DNA of 64,000 bases from Gryganskiella cystojenkinii (Eukaryota > Mortierellomycota > Mortierellomycetes > Mortierellales > Mortierellaceae), in NCBI GenBank assembly GCA_015852425.1, contig JAAAIG010000002.1:128233-192232 (forward strand), in the 5' to 3' direction. Made by a program: the position numbers and the translations under genes. Positions 21,924 through 34,600 of the stretch are shown piece after piece. The notes under the pieces are model-generated. The model had not been told where the DNA came from. It saw only the letters and a list, made by a program, of their open reading frames with translations, and ran no database searches. Positions within the stretch are counted from its first letter, which is position 1, and every line of letters starts with the position of its first letter.

Positions 21924-23275
21924 ATGAGCGACAGATACGAGATCGACCTCAACGTCAAGCCCAGTGAGGACCTTCAGGACGAGGAAATGACCGGTAATGA
22001 AATGCAACAACAACAGACAGGCTCCGCTTAGTCGCCTTCTTCCAAACTGCCAGCTACGATGCAATTAACGAGGACTAAGCGATCAATCCGTCAGGACGGA
22101 AGAAAATGGAGGAGTAAAACGATGGCAACAAAGGACATTAACCCATAGGGAGGAGGTGGTTGCATTCAGGATGGTCTTCTGGAAAGTGATGGTCACCAGC
22201 TTGATTCAGCCTTTACATAAAACACGAGGCTGTTGCTGTTGACTTTGACGAGCTGGGAGCAAAGCAACGGATATTTTGGACCAATGTCGCCCCAGACTCT
22301 AGAAACTCTTCACAATTGGATTCGGGAACCGGAAGATTTGGCCATACCACTCGAGAATCGCACATCAGCACGCTATTCACCACTACATCTTGCGATAGTT
22401 CACTCACCACCCTGGATATCTCGTTGTGACCTTTATAGATGCTCCACAGACAACAATCAAGAGAAAAGGTCGTGGTTTCCAGAGTGGAGGTATTGACCGC
22501 TAATGCGAAGGAGGATACTCTGACAACGAAATGCATGCAGGGCCCAAGTTGGATTCGGGAAACTGAACGTCTCATTTTTTTATTTTTTTTTTATTTTTTG
22601 CTATAAAATTAGATCAACGAGGCGATGGCGTTAACAGCTCTGCATTTGAAAAGTTGAACTCTGGTGATGACAGTGCCACTGGAACGGCATTGCAGTGTAA
22701 GTCGACCTTAAAGGACTTTAATGGTAGCGTTTTTGTTTGAGACATATTAAGCTTGGAGATTCTTACCTCTTTGTCCTTCGGTTCCTTGTTATTAGCTGTC
22801 GAGGGCTGGATTGTGTTGGTCACTGGCGTTCATGAGGAGGCAACAGAAGAAGATATCCAAGACAAGTTTGGGGAGTTTGGAGAGGTTAAGAACGTTCATT
22901 TGAACTTGGATAGACGCACAGGATATGTCAAGGTAACGGACAGCGCTTATTTGTCGTTTTTGATCCATCGCTCCTCACTGAAGAGAATAGGCCTGATCTA
23001 AACCCCATAATTCGCCCTCTTCTTTTATTTTTCTGCTATGACAGGGATACGCATTGGTCGAGTACGGCGAATATTCTCAGGCAAAGGAGGCCATCTCAAA
23101 CCTGAACGGATCCAAGCTTCTGGATCAGACCCTGACATGCGACTTCGCGTTTGTCAAGCCGAACCAAGAGGAGAACCGTGGTCGCAAGGCTGGATTCACA
23201 TCACGCAGCAGAGGAGGTGGCGGATTCACCACCGGACGTCGTACTGGACGTTCAAGCAGTCCCGGTCGTCGTTAA
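21924..23275 (+). CDS. RBM8A: RNA-binding protein 8A (Y14), exon-junction complex core
   Basis: Forms a heterodimer with Mago and marks spliced mRNA for export, localisation and nonsense-mediated decay. Exons 21924-21993, 22613-22696, 22796-22932 and 23045-23275 give 173 residues. Seen: an acidic N-terminus, the family signature [42 protein letters not shown]1 GYALVEY, and a Gly/Arg/Ser-rich tail ([12 protein letters not shown]) like the RS tail of animal Y14. Its presence implies a metazoan-like EJC, which budding yeast lacks. The first intron is 619 bp, the longest in this gene, and shows no exon I could support. The start ATG lies in a GCC context. Confidence 0.95.
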
Positions 23276-23453
23276 ACCTCTTACCGTCAACTAACGGATA
23301 CTACTTTTATGAAAGATCGAAGGCTTTTTTTGCTAAGCCCTCGGAACACCACGCAATAAAAATCTCAAGGAAACACAAAGCATCATAGCTCTCGCTGTCT
23401 TTTTAAAGGGGTAGAGTAGATATTAAGACGTAGTTTATTTTGATATTCTCAGT

Positions 23454-24615
23454 TTAAACCAAGAGGATCGCCACAGCTGAGGCCAAGAGAAGAGTGGCCG
23501 TCATGGCTGCACTGTTGGAGGATCCAGCATTGACACCTTTGGCAGCGACCTTCGAGTCGTTCGATCCACCGGTCGAAGGGTTAGTGTTGTTGACGTTGGT
23601 GGACTGAGGGGTCGAAGGAGAGGTAGCAGTGGCACGAGCACCATTGTCACCAGCAACGGTCGTGACAGCGACACCAGCCTTGGGTGTCTCAATACCTGCG
23701 GGCAAGGCACCGTTTACGCACTTAAGCGACAGGGGCAGAGGGCCATCGGGACGAGGGCCTGAGAAATCATATTGAGCACCATAGATACGCTTGACACCAA
23801 ACGTCGAGTGCGAGACATCACAATCGGCCTTGACCTGGCAACAGCGCATACCATAGACACCGATCTCGGGCTCGATAACGTTCACGAAGTGAGCGAAACC
23901 GACACAGGAGGCACCGATGGGAGCCTTGATGTCGTACTAAAAAAAAGGATATGTAGTAAAACAAGGGGATATATTCGCGATTAGAAGCAGGTTATTTTTT
24001 TTATTTCTTGAAACAAGGACGTTTTTCTTTATCTTCCTTACCTGTCCACCAGTGTCGCAGGGGTTCAACTGGTATTGAACAGGATCGATTTGGCCCTGAA
24101 TGTGGTTCATCAATGCGGAAATAAAAATAGGTTAGTAACGGTCCTTATCTGCATTCATAGAGTTCCTCATTGCAACGAGGGGGAGTTTTTTTAAATAAAA
24201 ATATCATCCTTACAGTGATCTGAACCCAGTCCTTGCCAGTGGCCCAGTGGGCAGAAAGGACAAAACCAGGAGGGAAAATCTTGGCACCGGGGGCCTTGGG
24301 GTTGGGCTTGTTACAGAATGCGATAGCTTTGTCCTCGTTGGCGGCGATGTCTCCTCCGATCTATGTGATAGATGTTTATAATTAAACAACGGCATATTTT
24401 TTTTCACAGTACACCTGGTCGATCTGGCCAGTGAGAGAAAGAAAAAAAATGAAAAAGAGGAATTTTTGTCATCGTGAAGGATATTTTACCATAGGGGGAA
24501 GGAAGAAGCAGTAGTTATCGGCCGAGTCAACAGAAGCGATTTGACCCTGTTTCTGGGCGTGAGATCCAATAGCAAGGACAGCAGCCGAGGCGACAAAGAA
24601 GGCAGTGGCGCGCAT
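23454..24615 (-). CDS. Secreted, probably GPI-anchored protein, function unknown
   Basis: Exons on the minus strand: 24490-24615, 24214-24360, 24042-24095 and 23454-23936, giving 269 residues. Seen: a signal peptide (MRATAFFVASAAVLAIGSHA, cleavage likely after SHA or HAQ), a compact domain of about 150 residues with regularly placed cysteines (NYCFFLPP, AFCNKP, NPCDTGG, ASCVGFAHF, RCCQVKADCDV), then a Thr/Ser/Asn-rich stalk and a hydrophobic C-terminus (SAAMTATLLLASAVAILLV). The preceding SSNSAA is a plausible omega site. This is the classic plan of a fungal wall- or membrane-anchored surface protein. I do not recognise a catalytic motif. All three introns fall within the Cys-rich domain. Confidence 0.8.
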
Positions 24616-26233
24616 TTTAAAGTGAGGGCAGTGTTGGAGAGGAGGGATTGATGATAAGGAAGAAAAGGGTAAAAGGGAATAGAGTGAACGGGAGATGACA
24701 ACGTTAATGGTTGTCAGGAAGGAGGTGCGAAGATGAACAAGGAGCACAAAACCTCAAAGGAAGAGATTCGTTTTATACTCATTAAAAAAAAAAAGTTCAA
24801 CCAGCGTGTTCACTTGGGGCCATCCCATTGATATGGCTCAGGCAGGAGGATTGTTTTTACTATGTTTCGAAGCAGGATGGTTGTGTGTGCTCTCAAATAA
24901 AAGGGCGAGTGTCTATTTTCGAACGCAGACAATGTATAACGATTTTGACTACCGAGGATGGACAACCACTGGTCTGATGCTCGTGCATCCTCATGGTGGT
25001 GCTGACAAGAAAAGTCTTATCGAGAAAAACAGAAAATGGCGCGAAAAAAGAGATTTTTGCTCTGACGATGCGCTCGTTTGGTAAGTTTGATTACCGGGCC
25101 ACAAATACAAAAAAAAAAAAGTCCCTGGTTTGGTTCAAACTTTGAAAGACAGCAAAATGAACCAAGTCGCCTCGGAAAGTTCTTCTCTTCAATCTCAATA
25201 GAGCCGTTTCCAAGCTTGGTCCAACTACCCTGATAGTGTCCCGAAAGAAAGAAACAAAAAACGTAAGCCATAAATTGCCTAGGACTATGGTCTCTAATTC
25301 CTTGATTGGAGGTCCAGAGAACTCAGTGTGTTTAGATTACTCTCCATTCCGGGGAATTTTGAATGGTACCAATGTGGGTTGAGTAGCCTAGTCGGCATCA
25401 TCGCTCTATTCTTTTTAAACCAATGGTTGCGATAAGAATAGAAATCGCCATAGAGCACATGGCGACGTGCCCTGAGGACATACGGTGTGCAGCGCAACGT
25501 GGGTGGTTCGTGTCCTCTTCCTCTTCCCCCTCACCTAGAATGTCCTTCCAACGCGCACCTGGGTCCACCCTTGAAAAGCGCACTGATCATCTTTCTGTTC
25601 CGAAACGACCATCGTGGACGTTTGTTTCTCTGACTCTGTGCGACACACAGCAACTTGCAGCATGCAGTAGACAGTCGTAAAGGGACAAAATGGTGGTCGC
25701 CCGGGTTTTTTTTTCTTTTGGTTGACAAAAAAAAACCAGAAGGAAAACCCCCTTGCCACCTTTTTTTTTTTTTTTGGCATCGACACCGTTTGTTCATCTC
25801 TTTCCCCTTTAATCGTCACTCTTATTTTTCGTTATAAGACAGGGATGCATATTGGAGACTGATAGAGTGACAGAGAGAGGAGCATGATGATGGAGGACAA
25901 AAAGCCCCTTGGACAGACATTATGGTGGAGAAGGAAACAAAGTCCAAAAAAAAGGACAACAGGATAACAGGATACTGGAAAAAAATCGTGATGAAGTTGA
26001 GGGTGGTGCAACCTGGACCAGGGTCGTTCGTCCTTCACGATCTCATTCCATCCTTATTCCCCTCTTTACTCTCTTTTTCGTGTCCAACCTCTTTGCGGTT
26101 TTTTTGTAGTTATTTAAAAACCAAGTCTTTTTCTTTTTCTTTCATCTCCATTCTTCTCTAAAGTTGTCGACAAGTTTTTCGTTCTTCGTTTTCCAATCTT
26201 TTCTTACTTTTCTTATTTTCAATCTCCAGAAAT
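24616..26233. other. Intergenic region, no gene seen
   Basis: 1.6 kb between the divergent secreted-protein and coiled-coil genes. It contains A-, T- and C/T-rich tracts (24783-24795, 25706-25775, 26040-26230). Short open frames on both strands lack start context, splice continuity or family resemblance. The last 200 bp is a pyrimidine-rich leader typical of the promoters here. Confidence 0.6.
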
Positions 26234-29200
26234 ATGTCCTCCTCCACCAAACTCACGACCCCACCACGCAGCAGCAGCAGCATCCACAGCAACAGTCACA
26301 CTCAGAGCAGTGGTCCACTAAGCATCAACGCACAACATGGCCGTCGTGGATCTAGTTCAAGTCTCTCAGTCCTATCTGTCTCTGTGAAGGACCCTTACTT
26401 TCGCGACCTCCAGATATTACAAACTGATCATGCCGCCCTTTATACCCAACTCAAATTGACTCAGCAGACACTCCAACATTCCTATCAAGATCTAGTCATG
26501 GCTCAGGAACGATCAAAACGAGCAGAGACAGACTCGGGTCGACTCCGTAACCAAATGGATAATATCATGTAAGATACATCACCTTTTCTATAATTATGAC
26601 TTGTGCCCTAGTTTTTCGTGAATTACCGGTTAGGGGTGCCATTTCTCTTCTAACCTCCTGCTATTCATTTTGCCGCGCATGCATGCATCCAAACCTATAC
26701 AAATACACGACGACAACAACAACAACAACAACAAAAAACAACAGGAAAAAGCATATGGATCATCACCCCGAAAGAGAAACCCTTGTCCAGGAACTGGGCG
26801 ACCTTCAAAACCGATACGAGATCGAAATCGGCGCCAGACGAGCACTGGAAAAGGAACACAGCTTTCTGCAACACGAACTCTTGCAATATCGACTGAGTCA
26901 CGGCGGAGACGGACAACAAAACTCAAGGGTCCTCATGCCCCCTCCGCCTCCTGCATCCCCAGCAAGTTCTTTTTCTGGCGGAGGTGGACCTTCGCCGACT
27001 TCGTCCATCCGATCCTCGACTTTCTCCTTTTTGAGTGGTAGCAGCAGTGGCCGTCGAAAGAATCGACCGAGTCTTAATCTTGGTAACAATAACAATGAGC
27101 GAGCGCCTTCTGTCAAGAGTATGCGTATGACCGAGACGGAGGAGATTCTTTTATCATCGCCCTCGACACTACCACCGCTTCCCCAGACCCCCTCGACACC
27201 ATCAACACCATCTAGAGGTTGGACCGCAGCGCACATGATGACGCCTCTACGAGATGGTACAGGTAACAGTGCCAGCAGTATGTATGGCGATGGTAGTGGA
27301 ATGCAAATAGTCCAGGATCCTGATCATGAGAATCTGTTGCGGATCCAGACTCAGTTACCGTCCTGGGAACAACTGGAGACCGACAAGATATTGTATGATC
27401 AGCTTCGAGAGGAAAACGTATCAATGCGAATGGAACTCAATGATCTGCGCCATCGCAACCAAGCCGAGAAAAACTCTGTGAGTTATATAGTGATCGGGGG
27501 TAGCAAAAACATAAATCAGCCAGAACAATGATATCTTCCGCATTACTAATTTCTTACATTTGGCCCTGTTAGATCAAGAGCTACATGTCTCTGTTTGAGA
27601 GTCTTCAAAAGAAGCAAGCCAACGCTTTGACGGTCGCTCAAGCCGAGATCGATCTCTTGCGCTCTTCCCTCCAGGAACATATCCTTCGACTCGACTCTCG
27701 CGAGACGCTAATCCAGACGTTTGCCGCGACCGTGAACAGTCAGGCCATCGAGTTGGAATCGCTCACCAAGAAATCAGCCCGGGATACAGCCTCACGCGCC
27801 CAACTAGAACAGGAGATGGCGTCTCTGCTCGAGGCCGCACTTTTGATCCTCGAACGACTCTTTTCAAACGTGGAGAGGACTCGGTCAAGAATCGGAGAAT
27901 GTCTAGATCCCGTGCGACAGACGATCCAGCATCTCGAGGTACCCTCGATCCTTCAGGAATGGGAAACAAGTGAGCAAGGGGTTCGATTGGTTATGAACGA
28001 CCTAGCAAGGTCATTGATTCGGAGACAGGAATTACAGGAATCCGAGCTGACCACTGGAACCGTCCCATCCTTGTCGCCATCAGATCGAATGATGATGGCG
28101 CTGCCTTCGCCCACCAGTAGTACTTTTGGAGAGACTATGGGCTGGAAGGGGCAAAACCAAGGACGCCGAGGGAGTAATCTCAGCACGGCTAGTAACAGTA
28201 GCCAACAGAGTCATATCGGCTCGTCGACAAGACCAGCTCATCTTACCCTGAACACGACCCTCGGCAAGGACAACTCTGAGTCCGACCTATTGGTGTTGGA
28301 TAACGCTGCGAGTCAAGAAGTGTTTGTTTGGCGGAAATTCATGGCGGATAGTTTTTTGGAGGATTGTGTTAAGAGTGTAGAGAGTCTGGCAACAGAGAAG
28401 CGAGAGCTCCAGACAAAGATTGTGGAGTTAACTCGAACAGTGGTCGATCAAGAAGAGAGGCGACGGCTGGAGGAGGTTCACGCGAAGAAAAACAAGAACA
28501 GGAACAAGGAAATTGAGACAGAGAAGGAGAAGGCCGACAGTTCGCATCAGGACGCCGCTGTAGCAACAGAAGAACATGTAGTAGTCACCAACAATCCAAT
28601 CCCAGAGAGCGACATAGATCAAGAGCAAGAGGTCGAGAAGATCGAGGCCAAGGAAATCAATGACGATTTACGATCGCGTACAGAGAGACTGGAGTCGATC
28701 CTGAAGAAGGTGTTGGAATGGACCGAAGCACAGACTGCTGCCTCATCATCAACGCCAACAAAAGAGCGTTTGACTGACAAGGTCGTAGACGCCAAGATTT
28801 CGGCGGAGACGAGAAATATTGAGGATGATATCCTTGCTCTTGGTATCTCTTCACCTTTGACGGTGATGCGAGCCGAGTTCAGTCTCACCAATAGCACCCC
28901 CAACACCAACACGCGTGATCAAGTGCTTGCGGATGCTCTACCGGGAGTGGTTACTTCTTCGAGCATACCTCTGGGATCCACCAGCGATAATAGCGGAAAC
29001 CTCAGAACCCTCGTTGAGATGATCCGCTTTGAACTCTCAAAGCCTGCTCCTCCTGGTCAAGTTACTGATCAAGTGCAGAAGCATCAGCCACCACAAGTCA
29101 TTTCTACTCTTCAGCAGTCATCATCTTTCCCTTTCTCGGCCACAGCTGCAGGTCTTGTCTCCCCATCCTATTCTTCCGCTTCCTCGTCATCTTCTTCTTC

Positions 29201-29576
29201 TGCATACTCAACTTCCGCTTCAGGATACTTTTTCGCTTCTACGACAACGACAACGACGACCACAGCAACAACATCGACACTCGGTCGACTCTGGTACTCG
29301 ACCCCACTCGTCTCACCAGGATTCAGTCCCACGGGCGAGATCACAGACATGGATGCGCTCTGTCGCGATCTGGCCTTTAGAAACTTCCCGAGACAACATC
29401 AATGGTCCAAGAGGCGATCCTCTCGAGACTTGACAGGTTCTTCCGCTGGTTCAACGATGCTTCCTTTGGACCCAGCAACCACAACATCGTCCGCAGCCGC
29501 CACTTTTGCGCAGACATCGTCCTCGTTCACGTTACCTCCGCGTCCGCCTCAACCGCTAGGTCCTTTATCCACCTGA
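26234..29576 (+). CDS. Large Ser-rich coiled-coil protein, unrecognised
   Basis: Exons 26234-26568, 26745-27477 and 27573-29576 give 1,023 residues, continuous in frame across both introns. Seen: a Ser/Thr-rich N-terminus, a first coiled coil (DLQILQTDHAALYTQLKLTQ on to KRAETDSGRLRNQ), a second (LGDLQNRYEIEIGARRALEK), a Pro/Ser-rich disordered stretch, a third long coiled coil beginning SLFESLQKKQANALTVAQAE, an acidic/Lys-rich helix around residues 660-760, and a long Ser/Thr/Pro-rich tail with Ser and Thr runs. No enzyme motif or named domain is visible. The layout suits a cytoskeletal or spindle-pole scaffold or a polarity adaptor, but that is guesswork. The start is the first ATG after a pyrimidine-rich leader. 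Confidence 0.75.
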
Positions 29577-29723
29577 GGATATATCCAAGAAAATTCTCAT
29601 GTTGATCGAGCATACACGAGACTGGCGCCTCTAAAGAATTTTTTTTTGTGCCAAGCAAGGAGGCGCGACTTTTTTATTATAAAAAATTAAAAAGTCTCCA
29701 TAGCAAGTGTTAGAACCACAAGC

Positions 29724-30496
29724 TTAGTTCTTGATGTTCTCAATGACGAGAGCTGAGAAGAGAAGAAAAGAGAAAAAAAAAGACAGAGTGTTAATTAAAT
29801 CGATCTTTTTGTTTGCATCGCGAAAGTCACTTCCTGTTGCTTGTTGGCAAAAAAAAAACAGAACAGGGCGGAAAACGTACTGGGGGGGAGAGACTGCTTG
29901 AGCTTCTCGGCCTTGGCGGCATCGTTGATGACGAGGGTGTACAAGTAACGGGAGCAACGGACCTTGAACTTGGTCTGGCTGCCGTTCTTCTTGATACGGC
30001 CGGCTATTGGTTTTGTCGAGAAAAGAAAAAGGGTGATTGTTGAGTATCCGATGTCATAGTTGCTGTTGGTTCGATTTGAGTAAATGCCTGTTCAGCCTGT
30101 TCTCCGCTCTTCTCGGTCTTTTCGTCCTGTATCATGTCCCGCTGGATGCAAATCGAGTATCGCTCCTCCAGTCGGTGCTCTTCCATAAAGACCAATAGAG
30201 TCAATACCACTGCTGCCTGTCGATCACGCTCTTTCCACGATCCATATGTTTGGTGCCTCCCCTGGCGATTCTCGATCTGTTACAGCAACGAGTCAACATT
30301 GTACAGTTGCAGTATCTTCCTCGTTAAGTGTGACAAACGTCTCTCTGCTGAACGGCAAATGCTAGTTGATTTTTTTTGATTTTTTGTCGTTGATATTGTT
30401 CCTGTGGGGAGAGTTATCAAAGGGTGTCAACATACACGTGGCGTCCTTTCTGCGGGCAATCTCGAGGAACTGCTTAATGTCTTGAACTTGCTTAGG
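29724..30496 (-). CDS. RPL38: 60S ribosomal protein eL38
   Basis: Small large-subunit ribosomal protein. Coding exons on the minus strand: 30436-30496, 29881-30003 and 29724-29752, preceded by a start exon that must add three bases (ATG alone), giving about 71 residues. Seen: [59 protein letters not shown], ending LVIENIKN, a full match to eL38. The start exon is not securely placed. The best ATG directly followed by GT is at 31094-31096 (minus strand), in strong context (AAAGATGG) but with a poor GTCTCT donor. An ATG-only first exon and a long first intron are common in ribosomal protein genes. The coordinates here cover only the certain exons. Confidence 0.9.
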
Positions 30497-31609
30497 CTAA
30501 AAGATCAAGGGTATCAACAGAAAGAGCAGACAGGGTCAGGAGCTGCTAAAAGACTTTGTTGTTGAACGAGAGGACTGATGGAGAACAAAAGTTGATGGTT
30601 TTCTTTTGTGGGATAGTGAATCGTTTGTCCTTGTTTCCCGTCTCTGGGTGTAGTTGCGATGTTGTCGAGAAAAAAGTTCGAATCTGGTGGCAACCCTGAT
30701 CAGCGTCTGTCCTCATGCATCTCCAGAGAAGGACTTGAAGAGTACAATCAACGGTTCGGCATGAGATTCGGTATTGCTGTTGTAGATCGTTTCCACAGAG
30801 AGGTTCGTAATGCCATGTTCTTTTGTAATTGGGATCCCAGGTCTTTTTGCTCCATGATTGTAATTATTATCCGGTCATGACTTTGTGATGCAGTGTGAAT
30901 TCTGGATTTGATGATGGGTGATCCTGATGACGTTCGAAAGAAGAAAAAAAAAGTTGTAGGTAGAGTGTTGAGGATGGTGACATGACGGATCCTGGGTTGC
31001 CGGTATGGATATCATCGGATGGATCGATGGATCGTCCGAGTGAGGTGGGAACACCGATGGATTTTTTTCACGAGCATGCAAATCGACAGAGACCATCTTT
31101 GTTAAGTAATTTCAGAAGGAAGGAAACACTCCGCACCGCGGTCGAGCGTCTGCCTTATTCGCATTTTAGTCACGTGAAAATTCCTGTTCCCTCCCTCCGA
31201 TTTTCCAAGAAAAGAGAAAAGACGGACAGAGAGAGGAGAAAGAGGGCGACAGAAAGGCAGGGACCTCATTCAATTCTGCTGGCCCCCACTCGATTTCTTT
31301 CATCAGTGTGATTGCATCCCCTCTCTCTCTCTCTTTCTCTTTCTCTACCTCTCTCGCTCTTTCTACCTCCCTCCCCCTCTACTTCGTTTTTGCCCCTCCT
31401 TCTTTTCTCTTCCCATCACCGCCTCACGCCTCCTCAACTCAAAACGCCACACTCCCTCCTTTGAACGTAAAAAAACATACTCACGCGTCGCCACGTTCAA
31501 AAGGATTGACCTCGGACAACAAACCACAAAAAACAAATTCATTCTCCCTCCTTGCACCATCCTCCTTTCTTCCCTCCCTCTTCCCGCAAACGCGGATAAC
31601 ACCTAAAAG
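30497..31609. other. Presumed eL38 first intron and divergent promoter
   Basis: 1.1 kb between eL38 exon 2 and the start of the ankyrin-bromo-BAH gene. The left part is probably the eL38 leader intron. CACGTGAA lies at 31171-31178, and 31315-31600 is strongly C/T-rich. No other gene is seen. Confidence 0.5.
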
Positions 31610-34600
31610 ATGAGTTCTAGTCGAAGAAACTCAAAGCAGATCTCGACCGAGGAGGAGCCTGCAGCTGCACAGGTAACAGCCACCCTCTCTTTTCATTCTC
31701 TACTACATCGTGCCACGGAGAGAGCCTTAGCTTTGACCTTGGACCTGACTCTTTTCTTTTTTTTTTTGGCGCGCTTTGAAGAGAGAAAAAAAGAGATCTG
31801 CACAAGGCCAGTTTGCCGCCACTTTCTTTGCTACTTCCCACTCTTTACCATCGACACAATACCCCATCCCCCTTTGACGACACGGTTCTTGATGCAAGCA
31901 ACTCTCTTGCTTGCTTGCATTCTCCAACAGATACTAAGCGGAATGCTTGGACAATTCATCTATGCAACGCCTTTGATTGAGCAACCCAGTTTCGTTGCTG
32001 ATCAGTACGGACGTTTTATTGTTTCTTGGTGGCAAAACATCAACACGGCTGTTGGTTTTTACTGAAACTAACGCGTCTGTTCTCATCGTTCTTACTCTTA
32101 TGCAGGTCGTCAAGAGTCCCGAGGCCACAAAACTGAAGCTAAAGCTTAAGCAACCAGAACAACTTAACCTCACTCCCAATGGTATGATGGTCTCCCAACT
32201 TGTTTGAGCAGTGCTGTTATTATCGCTGATGATGTTGTGTTACTGGAGTATTAACTCTTTTTCCCTGTTTGGCCATTTTTTCTTTTTTTTGTGAAAATGC
32301 AGAGGTGAAGGAACTCTTTGTCGCCATCGAAAAGAACAATGGCAAGATTGTCAAGCACTTCTTGACCGCAAAGAATGTCAACCCAGACACCCTGTTCGAG
32401 TCTGACATCTTTGAAGATGGTCCCTTCACCTGGTCCGCTCTCCACGCTGCTGCGTACTATGGATCCAGCAAAGTGGTCGAGATCCTCATGGAGCATAATG
32501 CCAACGTCGAGCTTCAGGATACCTGGTACAAGGGCAGACCTCTTGCCTGGGCTGCATTTGGAGGTATATGTTTTGCCATCATAAAAATTCGTCGGACACG
32601 CTCTCCAGTCGCAGCTACGCCACCATTCCCCTGCTATATACTGACGATGGATTCCCTTTTTCACTTTGTCATCGTTAAATGACAGGTCACTTGGAAACGG
32701 CACAGTTGTTGATCGAAAAGTATGGAGCGGATAAAAAGGCCACGAATGACCACGGGCAGGTCGCCCTCGAACTCGTTTACGAACTGACTCCAAAATGGAG
32801 CAAGATGTTTGCCGAGGTAAAAGCAAAACTCCAGACTTTTATTTACTGTCGCGGTGAAACTGTCTCTAACCAATCTGTCCTTGTTCCCACCTGCAACCTT
32901 TAGACCAACTCTAGCAAGGCATCTAAATCTTCAAAGCCCAAGTCTGACAAAGAGAGCAGATCTCACCACAAAGATCCTAATAAGCCTGCCAAGGATGCAA
33001 AAGACAGCAAGACCGCGACAACTAATTCATCAACAAACCCTTACAGCGCCGCCTTCACAGAACTCTATCAGATGGTCCTTCACCACAAGGATAAAAAGTG
33101 AGTTTTCAATATTGATTTTATGGCTTCCAGTTTCTTAATGTCAGTTTCGGATGAAGATCTAACCAGTTCGATTCATGTAACTTTGTGTATTAGTGGTCGC
33201 GAAGTGGCCGATATCTTTCTGGCTCTCCCTTCCAAGGCAGACTATCCGGATTATTACAATGTCATCAAATCGCCCATGTCTCTGGCATTGGTCTTGTCGA
33301 GGATAAAAACTGGCCACTACAAGTCGATCGAGGATTTCGATCGCGAATTTCAGCTTATCTTTGAGAACGCCTTGATTTACAACGAGGATGGCTCGAGAAT
33401 CAACAAGGATGCCAAGATGTTGCTCAAGCTGTTCAACACCAAGAAGAAGGAGGTCTTTACAGCCCACAAGCTCATTTTCAACCCTGTGGTTCATCAGGAT
33501 AAGAACCGTACTGTCGTCTCCTCCCATACGGAGGGTCACATGTCTTTCCAGGCTGGAGAGTTTGTACAGCTCAACAACGAGGCGCGAACGATTCTGTTCA
33601 TTGAGAGACTCGAGAGGGACCCCAAGGGCAACCGGTTTGTGATTGGAAGCAAATTCTTCCGCCCCGATGAGATTTTCCAAGTGCCTGGACAAACGTTTTA
33701 TGAGAACGAAGTTCTCAAGGCCACAGGAGAGCATGACTATGATTTCCGGTTGGTCGACCACAAAGTCTACGTTCAAGCGCTCAAGGATTTTGTCAAGGGT
33801 GCTGTTATAGGGTTTGAGCCCAAGGACGTCTTTGTCCTGGAGAGTCGATACTCAGAAGCCCACAAATCTGCGTACGTGATCAAGGACTGGAAACGAGTCT
33901 ATTCGGTCGAGCCTTTTGCTGTCGCGGTTCGTCCCTACCCATCTCCAGTCAAACCGCAACGTATCCCTATCCCGAGCAAGGTCAATGGCGATGCAGCTTT
34001 GGTCAATTCACATGGCAGGAGAGCGTCATCTGCGACACAGTCCGATTCATCAAAGCGGAACAAACAGCCCAAAAAGTCAAAATCTAGGCGCAAGAGGGGC
34101 GGCGGTGGCGAGGATGAGGATGATAGTGACGACGATTCTGATGATGACGATGACGACGACTCTGATATCGATGTCGATGGTATGACCTCACCTACTCAAC
34201 AACAGGGACGACGCATTAGTCAGCAACCTCAAAGGCATAGCCAGAGTCAACAGGTCCTTCCACCTCAGCAACAGTATCCTCAGCAACCACAGATGCACCC
34301 GCAGCAACAGCAGCAGCAGCAGCAGCACCAGTTCCCTCCAAATGGCATGCCGCAACAACAACAGTTCCCATTCGGCCACCCACAACATCAACAACATCCT
34401 CATCAACAACATCCTCATCAGGATCACTCTCGCCGGATTTCTTCACAATTCTCACCCCAAGGTATGATGAATCCTAATATGATGCACCCTCAGCAACAAC
34501 AGCAACAGATGTTTGCTCAACAGCAGCAGCAACATATGTATCAGCAGCAGCAACAACAGCAAGCGATGCAGTTCCAGCCTATGCAGCCCCAGTTTTCACC

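Noticed and set aside
22213..22575. 120-codon antisense frame inside the first Y14 intron
   Set aside because: It lies within an intron of a confident gene, resembles no known protein and has low-complexity flanks.
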